Positions 13,901 to 25,900 of a stretch of 64,000 bases of DNA are shown piece after piece. Below the pieces are notes generated by a model that saw nothing but the letters and a program-made list of their open reading frames with translations, did not search any database and was not told the DNA's origin. Location: the NCBI GenBank assembly GCA_014338405.1, contig JTDE01001114.1, forward strand, positions 1 through 64,000, in the 5' to 3' direction. Source of the DNA: Paragonimus skrjabini miyazakii. Taxonomy: Eukaryota; Platyhelminthes; Trematoda; Plagiorchiida; Troglotrematidae. How positions within the stretch are numbered: position 1 is the stretch's first letter; each line of letters opens with the position of its first letter. Position numbers and translations under genes: made by a program.

Positions 13901-16900
13901 GAGTCCCTGAATCCGTGTACGTCTTCAGAATAATACCTTGCGACCGCCATATGTTAGCTTACAGCAACATGGGAGTTTTGACACATTCACTGGTCTGGTA
14001 GAAAAAAGAAACTAATTTATGGCTTACAGACACATATAAACCTCACAATTCAGTTTTGAGTCTAAGTGGCGCGTACCATGAATACCATCGGTTTCACTCA
14101 GTGTTTCGTCGTGGAATCTCGTCCTTTTAAGAAAATCTTTGTTTCGTTGAGCAGAATGAAACATATTTTTTTCTGCTATATTTCACATTTCAAAATATTT
14201 ACATTAGACCCCGTATTAGTTTCAATGGTTCAGCTCACTAGTTTCCCCCGATGTAGTGCTGGTATTTAAAAAAATTACCAATAACCGTTTAATCAGTTCG
14301 CGAGATTCGTAGTTAGTTTTAAACACTGGAAAAATGGCTCACAAGGAGGAATTTACGTTTTGATGGACATGAAAAGAGGCCGCATGTGGCCGACTGAAAA
14401 CCACCAAACAGAGGAACTCACCATATTAGTCAATAGAATGGCAGCTAACGACGGGGTTAGGTTGGATGATGTTGTGAGTTGGAATGATGCGCTCTTCTCA
14501 GGGGGAGAATTCAAGTCAAGGGACAACATGCCTGTCCTCGGCTAAAGTTTAAGAACTGACAAAAAACTGCAGTAAAACTTTTTTTGATCCTATGTTATTT
14601 ACTATGAAATACCTTGAAGGGAGGGAACGCAAAGTGTATGCAGTAGCAGGACAATAGAGGTTATTTTGTTTGCCGTGGTCTATGAAGTGAACTAAGACCA
14701 CATTGAGTGACGGACCACGATGTGGTTAATGAAAAGGGGAATAGTCAACCCTGATTAGTTAAAACTTAAGTAATAAACTTCGGCCTTTTGGGGAGACGAA
14801 AGAATTTCGGATGGCTAATTCGTGACCCGGATCTCTATCGTCATCATCATCAAAACTCATTCCTGTTTTTCCATCAATTTGTTCATTCATATCTGCCTAC
14901 TGCGGTCCTTGTAACTTAACCAATGGGCTTGGTAGAAATGTTCCTGTCTTATAGATTTTGATCACATGAGCGATGTCAACTTCGCCTGGAAGAAATAAGT
15001 TCTGCATCTTGGTTATGGAACAGTCATCTTTAAAATTTCGAATTGAGTAACAGGATGTAATATTTTTCGATTAATAAACACCGCTATTTGTCCTAAACAA
15101 TGTAAATATCAGTTAGCTTGAATGACAGCTATAATTTTATCATCTCTGTCACCGAACCGGAAGTCCAGAGAGTTTTCCATGAGTAAATGAACTTAACGTG
15201 TTGTTGAGCGGGTACCTACATTTGAAACCGCTCCTATGAATCGCGCTACTTCAACAACCACCTAACACTTTCTACATGTTGTCTGTAGTGATCACATCGC
15301 GACGCAATTGACTTTCGTTTACTAGCAGCTTAGATTACCCTTCATGAATCGAATGGTGGTCCCAACAGAACAATTAAAAGAACACGATAAGGTTAGGGAA
15401 CAAACCGCATATATCAGACAGTTTTGGAAAGTAGGATCAGTGTTTAGCTCCAGCCTAGTCTGAGGCCAAGTGCAACACACGAAAAAAGAACTTAAAAGGC
15501 TCGGAATTGGCTGACGTTCAAAAAGCGCAAGTTTTATAACCTTAAAGAGTTGGACGGTAGAAAAGAGTAGCTTTTACTGCTTGTAATTAGTTGCACGAGT
15601 TGCACTGAGTTTATATCACGCCCCTTAGAACAACCATAATATCAAGAATACATCCAGAGCAGACAAGCTGAAAAACACGGTTGTAGCTGGGATCTTCAGA
15701 CTGATCACATGACCGTTGCTCATTACAGGCTATCCAAGTATCACTGTCCCTACATATTCGAGGTATAGCAAAAATAAATTAACACGAGGATGACGTTTGT
15801 TGGGACTTTGGGAGATAATAATCTTTTACGTTGGAGTGAAGTTCCGCAGTTGCTTTGATGATCAAGCATATTCACGTTAGCATTAAGATTAGCAAAACGA
15901 AACTACGTCACAAAAGCTGTAAACAGGGGAAAACTGTTTCACTCAGAAATTGCTTGTTGTAAACGAGCAGCAGAAAATTGGGACCTGTTGTGCACATCTC
16001 TCCTTGTCTAGACTATGGTGGTCAGTGTGTTCAGTTGAGAGTTCATCTTCTTTCTGCATACACTCCACGACAAAATCATATGACAGGTTGTTGTTTTAGC
16101 AACAGCTGCCTTGGTAACAATTCGAGAAATATCTTTTGTACTGCGAGACAGCAAGCCACATCAAAATTCTTTAGACTGAGTTTTGTTTGAATACTCCCCG
16201 GAAAGCCAAATTTGCACAACCCTGTTAAAAATGGTCGTGGCAAAATTGTGCGATTCTATTTCGTATCTTATTTTAATAAGAGGTAAGTCATACGATATTC
16301 TGAGACTCTGGTCCAGAACTTCGCTGGAACGGTGCAGCATAACTCCAACGAAAAGTTTAGGGTGTTTGAACTCAAGTTCCTTAATACCCGCTTAAAATCA
16401 ATCATTAATTCAGCCGTTAGGCTGTAGATTTCGACATCTTTCTATATTAGGAAGCTAACAAATCGCACAGATTTTATAGGGAGGTAGTGTTGATACTAAA
16501 GACTGACTGGGTTGACCCTTTATTTCCTCTAAGTATTAACCATGTCTTCATGATGTGCTGTTTTTGGGTAGAGACATCATCCCGTTAAAATTGTATGGTT
16601 TCTCGTTAAGCTGAAAAAATATCGACAAGCCGAATGTGATGCAACATTATAGCATAAAAGTCGGTGTCCTGCTTACTATCTGATAAGTCCACTCCACTCA
16701 ATTCTACAGTTGAAAATATTTCCGGACACTTTGCCAACGTTTGTTTTCAGCACATCCTCTGAAGCACAGTTTCTTTATCAAGAGATGGTACCAGTAGCAT
16801 CTCCGTTCATTTCACTTAGGATTTGTTATCAATCTTAAAACGAATGGAATTCAGTTCAGAACAAGTGGAATGGCGTTATTTGCTTTATTCACACGTATTA

Positions 16901-19900
16901 TTTCACACGAGTCATAGATATTAAACCGAAAGGTCGATTTGAGCTCCGAAGAACTTTTTTGTTACATTCGAATCTGATGACAATATCTGCCATTCATCTG
17001 GCTGCAATCAAACTGTAAGGTGATTTTTCGTATTCTCAACTGGAGCACGACAATAACACCGGACCACTAGAATTTTGTGGGACAGTGATATGTCTACCTA
17101 CATTAGTCAAAACTGTGAAAGCCTTGTTTTTTAATCAGTCAGTTCACTTCCTCCTGATATGACATTAATAGAGCGCATGTAAAATAACATACTAGTCATT
17201 TTGGTTATAATGAACTGATGATGATTTAACTTCCGACCACTAAAAAAACGAGCCGATAATTTCAACGCTGATGACAAGATTATACATGTCCGATTATTGT
17301 TGTACCTGATGCCTCTGCGACAAGCTTATGTTAAATCGTGGTTGTATCATAAGGACATTATGTCGACCTGGAATGGCTATATGATTTAGTGGGACCAAAT
17401 TTCCTCATCTTTGTGCATACTTTGTTTTCTTCCAAAAACTTTACGGCAAAACCCTTCTGGTCGGTTTCAAGTAAAATTAGCTCTTTATTGGATGATGTTC
17501 TGGATATATGTAACTAGCTGATATATAAGCAATTACAACTTTCAGTAAATAGATATTTCATTTGCAGTACTGAAACGATTTTTCATATTTCGTTTTCACA
17601 TCACTGAGCCGGTCAACGATGTGTGATTTTTCATTTCAACACAGTGCGATCGGGTTAATTACGTGCGTTTCAGAGATGTTCCAAGTATACCTTCCGGGAA
17701 TTTTGTTCACGGCTATGAAGAAGGTCCAGACGGTAGACTGCGCCCCCAGAAAGGCCCCCATAAAGACGAGACGCTGGGACCTGCTTTCTATGGACCTACT
17801 AACATACCAACCTTTACACAATATCGTGGTTGTGGTTGGTCAAGGCTTGTAAGCGACGGGTTTATGTCTTTTAATAGAATTTTCTGAGATCGAGTTTCAA
17901 GGTCATCTTTATTTTATTTGAACGTTAGCTTAGATTGATGCAGTAAACCGATCTAAACTGAAACAGAAACCTTTATATGTTTTCCGTAGTATTCCATTCA
18001 TTGTACCCGTCAGATGTTGTCACAGGATACTTAAGTTACTTATAACAAGTATAAGTGAGAATTATTTTCATGAATGTCGCACTGAGTAGTGACAACGTGA
18101 AAAGGTGTCTATTTTAGCTGTTGATGATACAGGTTGTTTGCAGTAGGGGCACCTCCTCTTTAATAGTTGGTTTCTCTCTTCCGATAATTTCTGCCAACTG
18201 TGAGAGATTCCACTCGGTACTGAGTAGTTTGCATTCACTTTGCCACAAATTGAGCCTTATATTTTTATCTACGACATCTAAAAAACAGCTTTCTTGAAGA
18301 TTTCCCTTCGGTTATTAATCAATTTTCCGTACTTTAATGACACCTCAATCAAACACCGAGACAACTTAAGGTAGTTGACTTGATTATCGTTCCAATCCTT
18401 TGTGACTCATAAAGGCTCCATCTCCGGAAGCTAACTCAACCCAGTGATTCATTTACTGGCAATAGGTTACATATCTTCGTACGAAGTTGTGGTATGTCCA
18501 GCTGGTGCATTAGCATGATATGGGCGACCATCGGTCGCTCTACTGACTACTATAGTAAACTCTCCTGACCGTTACGAATAAATGCCATCTTCCTGATCCC
18601 ACTGTTTTTTGTCGTAGATGGCACGACATATGTATGACGAAACGCAGACAGTGACGGCCGAATAACTGAAGATGGTCTGCATCATTTGTAATTTGTGCTT
18701 TTACTTGCCAGTCTAATGGACACGCGACTCACATCTTCCCCAAGTACGTAATTGTCAAGTTTCAGACTGACGTCTCCGTGATACAAGGCATTATCTGACT
18801 TGAGAAGGACTGTGGTGGCCTTGTACGTGAGAGCTAGTTACATTCCCAGTGTTGCTGTACTCAATGATGTCATCAGTTATTTGCATGAAACGGTAAAGAA
18901 ACTCCATCGTTCTATTATCTACCATGCAGTCAACGTGAAATAAGATACTTTGCACAAACTCTATGCATTTTAAGCAAAAAGGCGTATTCCGCAATATACG
19001 CAGCGTGCCAGGTTATTTCTGACATCAGCCCTGATGCCGGTACCTTTGAGAATAACATCTCATCGTCCATAAAGTTAAAATCAACCAACCATTCACCAAG
19101 CAAGAGGTCCACATTTTGAATTCTGAAATAAGCCCTTCATTAGTTTCTCTATGGTAAGTTTAATAGCGATAAAAAGTGAGAATACATTGGGATAGTTAAT
19201 ATGGTACTATATATATTTATAACCACGGCACTGTTGGTAATGGGAACTTCGGGTGGTGGGTGTTTGGTTTGTTTATAAAATTCTAATCTTTGTATGAAAA
19301 TTTTGAACTCTAACAGGATCTCAGATTTTATTATGTCAAACCATTTTGCATGCTGATTTTCACATTTATGTAAATTGAACACCATCCATAAGTGATCGCA
19401 GTTGTCACATTTCCACAGATCTAACAGTCGGTCGCTTTCGAAAATAAGCATTAGACTCGAGTTTCGCTCGCATGAGAACAGCTTGTCAACAGTACATATT
19501 CTTGTCACGGCTGGGACTATAACTCTCACGCTTTCTTGAAGTCAGCGGCGCAGCGGTCAAAACGGTTGCCTTATAAAGCGTGACCAGAGTTCTAGTCCTG
19601 GCCATGGCAAGGATATGCGCTGTTGACAAGCTGCTCTAATGTGAGCGAAACTCGAGTCTAGTGAATGCATGAGAAAGTGGCCGACTGGAATATCTATGGA
19701 AATGCGACAGCTGTAGTCAGTTGTGGGTGATATTCAACTTGAGACTAACTAACTCCCCGACTACTCATCAGCAATTATACGAAAAACAATATCATCTACT
19801 ACTCATCAGTAAATTTGTACACTTTTCAAGTTGTTATTTCTGTTGTATCTGAAGTGATGTCAGAAATTCTAATTTCTTCGAATCGTAACAAATCTGTGAT

Positions 19901-22900
19901 GAAAACAAATAAGAAATCCCCAACGTGTTCAACAGTCTATGTAATCTTGAAATTTTTGTAATGTGACTGGTGCATGTATGCTATGAAACAGTGGTTACAT
20001 TCCAGTAAGTTGATCTGTACGGATGAAAGACGCAGTTACTTTAGTCTTGTTTGCCGCACATGTAAAACACAGAGCACACAGTGCAGCCAGCGTAATGAAA
20101 CCAGTGGAAAGGTAGACTTGATCCAGTGCAACTAGAAATGATGTGACCAGTTCCACAGTATCTGTTTCATTCACATCGAGAGCAGGCCGACAGGATATGG
20201 CAATCATTCACCTCCCGAGTATTACTAGCTTGGGGTTTTGAGTGCGTAGCAATGGACTAAACGAGCTGACGAGGTAAGCCAAAGCACATATGGGGGAGTT
20301 GATTAGCAAACGCATAGGTTAGAGCCCGCGTTATCGTCGTGAGCTGTATTACCTCATTGTTTAAATTAATCATTTCAAGATATGCTCAAACGTGCGTTAC
20401 AACAACCGCTGGTTCATTCTATTCATGTGATTGTGAAACGGTAGCTAACAGCTCATAAGAACTTCGGGTTGCGTCACCATGGCTGATATATTTGGTAAGT
20501 AGTAGAAGAGGTAGCTCTTCCGCCTGATAAGTGCGTCGTAATTTTCCATCGTCACAACTGGCCAAATGTTTCTTTCCGAAAACACATAGCACTGCCACTT
20601 TTATTGTGTGAACTAGTTAATATAAATCTGATTTGTATTTACGCAAACTGTAACTACAGGTTAATCGTTACAGACACTCGTTCACTCGGCTATATATCTG
20701 TACAATGAATTTTATCGGTTTGCGGATACCCATAAGACAAACAGTCTATCTGTTTAGTACTTGCTCATTCAGTTGTATGAAGTAATTTACTTAAGCACAC
20801 ATTTTCAATAAGTTACCAATCAATTTTATGCTTAACTGTAACTAGCGTTTACTCTACCAGCATTGGGTTTTCTGTATTTTCATCTGGCTACTGACTGGTT
20901 ATTGAGTAGACATTAAGAACTGAAACACCTCCTGCCACGTATAAACACGAGTTTAAACACTATTCATCACCTGGATACAGCGTTTACACTTATCCAGTAA
21001 ACTTCGAATTTTGCCCGTTTCCAATAATTATTTGTATATCGAGAGGTCTCAGAAAATCTGTCGAGTTTGAGCGCAGCGGAATTTCTGATAAACTTTCTTC
21101 CACTACTATTATACTCTTAGACTAGCCAAAGACAGCCAATGCATAATTCAATGCATAAAATCGGCCCTGGTCAATATGAACCGTTCACAGATGTTTGGGA
21201 AAAGATTGCTCAGAGTGGCCGCGAGCGAGATTGCATTCAGTCACAAAACCCACTCAATGTGCCACGATTTATCGAAAAAGTTGTGCAAGAAGTGAACAAA
21301 CTGGTAAGTAGGNNNNNNNNNNNNNNNNNNNNNNNNNNNNNNNNNNNNNNNNNNNNNNNNNNNNNNNNNNNNNNNNNNNNNNNNNNNNNNNNNNNNNNNN
21401 NNNNNNNNNNNNCACATGTTAAAAATTTCGGTTGCTTTTGTCCGAATATGGGAAAGCGTGGGCATACTCTAGTTACTGTCATAATCAGATATCAAAATGT
21501 TCATAAAGTTAAACAATTACGACGCAATACAAAATTAACTTCATCCCTATGGTAGAAAAAATAAACGTAGGGTGAACAGACCAACTACGGTGTAGCAGCT
21601 TTCAGTACAAAAGCCACATGTTAACATAAACAAACCACCTAAAACCGTGTTTTATGTGTAAGATTACATTGACGTGAAAAAGCATTCCCAGTCTTTTCAT
21701 TCTGCTGCATACTTCATAAAGCACTCGACAAGAGAGTGATAACGTTTGTGACACGATTCCGACTACTCTCCCCTAACACCTGCAACAGACCTGAGGTCAC
21801 CAACGTGAGAAACGAAAACAATCCGTAGTTGATAACCTACAAGCGTTTGATTTCGATTCATCTAATCGGATTGTCAAATGAACAGATAAAATTACAAACC
21901 AGAGTATAGACATACACAGTTTTCAGTTCATTGAAAATCCCCATAGCATTCATGAAAAACAAAGTTTCAGCGAACAGACTGTTTTTAACAAATTCTCCTC
22001 TTTGGCCGGTATAATTATATGAAATTAAGTGACAAGTTACATTGTCATTGATCAACGTTTAATGAAGGGGAAATGTAATTGGTTAAACGATTAACACTAC
22101 TTCGTTGTGATTAGGAACACAAAGAAGTCGGTTCTATTTAGTCAGTGTTAATCAGGCTGAGACAGTGGGACGGGGACAAATTGTTTTACGGGTTGGGTGG
22201 CCGTGTTCGGCCAAGGGAGCCTCAGGGTTTGAACGAATTGTTTATGCACACACAGATCCGGGTGACGTAGCCGGGTTGCGACCGTCTCGGTTATCGACAG
22301 GTTGTGGCATTTAACCTTTCGCGACAAGGTGACCGGGACCCAATAGACGGTACGAAATGCTGTCTCCGTGTCGGTGTGTCGATTACAATCGATCAAGTGG
22401 GCCAGAATGGATGAACTGATGCGTTTTGTTGTCTCAGATTGAAGCCAAGCGGGGAAGTGTTCACGGATTCTTTCAGATGAACACTCAGTAGCGCGACCTA
22501 TGTAAACTGAACCACAGCAACAATCGAATGGATAGATCAAAAAGTTATCCCTCAAATTCAGTGGAACCGCCCGTTTTGAGTGAAATGTGATAACAGAGCT
22601 GGCGGCATAATAAGTCGTGTTGGTAGCATTGGCGATTTGACGTGATATCAGTTCTGCCACTGATTCACCCTTGAATGGCAACGATAAGTAAACGTTCTTC
22701 TTATCGGTAATATCCACTGAGGGGCGCGATAGTCTACCCTGCATATTACTGTTGATGAACTTTTCTGGGTAGACGTTAGTATTAAGAATCTGCCATAAAT
22801 TCTTTAGTTCCCCCTCTGTCGTGTCTTCCCTACAAATCCTCTTTGCTCTGTTTGTCAGACCACGTTTGAGACTGAGCGGTACGTAGCTATGGAAGTGCAT

Positions 22901-25900
22901 GTATTGACCAGTCCATGTTTTCTTCCTCAATATGCTCCTTTGCAATGAACCATCTGGTCTGCGTATCAGTGCCACGTCAAGAAAGGACATTCTCCCATTA
23001 ATTTCTTCCTCCAAAGTGAATTCAATGTTGTTATGAACCTTGTTAAAAATGTCTACTAGTTTCTGCGGGTCTTCTAACCTGTCTACTATGCAAAAGATAT
23101 CGTCCACATATCTTCGGTAATAGCTTGTTTCTTTGATCACATCATCCAACTTGTTATTTTCAAGCATACTCATGAAGATGTCGGCAAGAACTGGTCCCAC
23201 TGGAGAGCCCATAGCAACACCAACCACCTGACGATATAGCTCTCCGTTGAATTGAAACTGGATATTGCTTGTGCAGAATAATAATAATTCTTTAAGATTT
23301 TCTACAAGCAGTCCAATGTTAATTTAGCGATTCTCAATGTACACCATTTTATGGCGAAAGTATTATAACTGTGAGGTATCAATCATCATCATCATCATAA
23401 ACAGCAATACATCAGTGGTTCACACTGATGCTTAACTGCCACACAACCATGAAGAAGAAGAAACAAACCCTGTTTGGGAAGAGAGAAAAAAGGGAGAGGG
23501 GAGGGGACCTAACCACTAAAAAAGAGCTACGTCTACATTCAAACATACAACATCAAGGTGCATACACCTTGCAAACAAACAACCGAGCTGTAAGTGAAAG
23601 TAAGGCGTCATCAGCAAGACAGCTTCCTCACGGCTTTCACTGCCCCGCGTCATTAAGTGCACTCACTTCACAGACAACTCGGCCAAACAACGGCAACATT
23701 CACGCCACTGAGCTCGGTTAGCTGCCATCTCACCTAAAGTTTCAAGCCACCGACTCTCTGAGTCGCGAGGGCTCCAACCCGGGAGACGAACCCGATCTAC
23801 AGTGCCCAACCCCTTCGTGAACGACTTCATTTGTCTACGCCAGGTCATCATCTGTCCACCTCGCACCTTACGCCAATCAGCCGCAGCGTCGGCAAACAGT
23901 GCTCGGTGTGGCAAGCGATTAGCTGGCATCCTTAGTACATGACCTAACCACCTAAGTCTGTACAAATGTAATGACTGAGTAAAAGAACTCGTTTGACAAT
24001 CAGTACCAAACACCCGCTTCCTAACCTCCTCGTTGCTTATTCGTTGGTGCCACCCGATACGAGCGATTGAACGCAGACATCGGTGGTCAAATACCTGAAA
24101 TACCCCTAGAAATGACCGGGGTCAAACTAATTCCCCTATGGTTTTCACAAGAGCTCCTGATACCCTTTTTGAATATAGGAACTATTATCGCGTGACCCCA
24201 GCACGGAGGGATGGTCTCCGTCGACCACACAAGTTGAAACAGCTGAGTTAAGGTCTCGACTAACACCTCTCCACCTTCTTTAAAAAGTGCCGGCACGAGA
24301 TCATCTGGACCAGCAGCCTTATTACGATTGAGAGCCGAGATGCAGTTGCGAACCTCAGTCTCAGTGGGTGGTTCTAAATCTACCGACCAGGGCATTACAT
24401 CAGAAGTTTGTGGAGGCAGCAAGGTAGAAGCAGGAGGCCAGCTGAATTGACCCTCAAAGTGTTCCGCCCAGCGTTCCAACCTTCTGGACTTATTATAAAT
24501 TAGTGTGCCATCTGCCTCGTTGATAGCTTCACTGACAGACGGTCGCTTGGGACCAGTGGCACGGATCAGCTTAAAGAGTTTGCCGCTGTTCCCTGAGGCA
24601 AAGGCGATCTCCATTTCCTTAACCTTTTCCAATAACCAAGCCTCACGATCAGCCTTTAGACTACGTTTCAGCTTCCTACGGATATCTCTTCTAGACTTAT
24701 TATGTGAACTACCAGGAGGAATCTTCCGTCTGGCTTCTAACAACTCCAGAGATTCCTCTGAAATCCAATGTTTGTCAAACTTATGTACTCCTATGCCGCA
24801 TGCTATAGTACCTGCTTTCTGAATAGCTTGTGAGATTTGTGTCCAACAGCTACTAGGGTCTTCGAAGAGATTACCACAAAGGCGGCTTTCTAAGCTAGTT
24901 TGGTACTTATGCTTTACAGATGGTAAAGCCAATTTCTCAACAGCCAGTCGTTGCTGTCGGCGAGTTCGTTGACCCGCAAATCTAAGAACAAAACGACAAC
25001 ATACCAATGCATGATCTGAGTCCAAGTACGTGCTCCAATAAGAACGACAGTCTTGAATGGAACCACGCCACCTGTAACTAACAGCTATGTGGTCTATCTG
25101 AGACCAGGCCTGATTTGGAGCAGGCGGGCGCCAAGTATAGCAATGACGTGAACGATGCCTAAAACTAGTGCTGGCTAAAAATAGCTTATACTCAGCGCAC
25201 AACTGCAACAATCGCTCACCATTATCGGACCGATATGATGCTATCCCAAACTTGCCACCCAAACTAGATTCGCCCTCACCAAGGCGACCGACTTGAGCAT
25301 TCATATCTCCTGCCAGAACGACTATATCGGAGCTACGTGTCGACCGGAGGAGAGCGGCCAGATCTGAGTAAAACGCGTCTTTGACGCCGACGTCACTACA
25401 GTCAGTAGGAGCGTAAGCAGACACAATGAATAAATTTCTGAAAGTCTTGCGTCTAGAGTTGGTCTTAACGGAACCTGCCAAGCGGACAGCACAAAGTCTA
25501 CTGTTAACAGGAATCCAATCTATCAATGAGGCTGCGGCCGTCGAGCTAAGGACTATACCTACTCCAGCCTGACCTGTAACAGCGGCTGTGGAGTCACCCG
25601 AAGTGTATAACCAGTATCGGGTAGACAATGCGGGTGCTGTTAGTTCCATACGCTGACTACTATCCTGGATTCTAGTCTCTGAGATACAGCAGACATCGAC
25701 ATGCAACGAGTCTAACGTTCGTGCGAGAGCAGCCTGTTGACCTATTTGTTTTAGAGTGCGAACGTTGAAGGCACCTATATTAATTCGCATTCTAGGTCTA
25801 AGCAAGGGACGAGGGGGGTATCAAGCCAGACGGGCAATATAATTGTAGACCAACTGTTGTAGCTGGTTTCATTATATTATCTAATTTATCCTATATAACG

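Larger units (their letters stand above)
17849..21120 (+). other. STPG2 intron 3
   Basis: A 3.3 kb intron. It holds an inverted pair of tRNA-like/hammerhead repeats at 19.37-19.79 kb. The rest is AT-rich with no recognisable gene; a 126-codon minus ORF at 19149-19529 is made largely by the inverted repeat. Confidence 0.8.
23375..25824 (-). mobile_element. RTE-type non-LTR retrotransposon with internal RT deletion
   Basis: Reads right to left: endonuclease/linker ORF, truncated RT, C-terminal segment, 3' UTR and an ATGATG tail (23381-23398). The octamer GGTATCAA flanks it at 23375-23382 and 25817-25824, a possible target-site duplication. Compared with the copy at 39-41 kb, about 880 bp spanning the RT core (from TPVISR to QVFDH) is missing near 24090-24110. 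Similar to the RTE-like elements of schistosomes (SR2 type), judged by domain order and repeat tail rather than a search. Confidence 0.88.

Noticed and set aside
19149..19529. A 126-codon minus ORF
   Set aside because: Mostly made by the inverted tRNA-like/hammerhead repeat at locus C.
21139..21555. A 138-codon ORF spanning the N gap
   Set aside because: The reading through 100 N is arbitrary; only 21121-21303 is exon.
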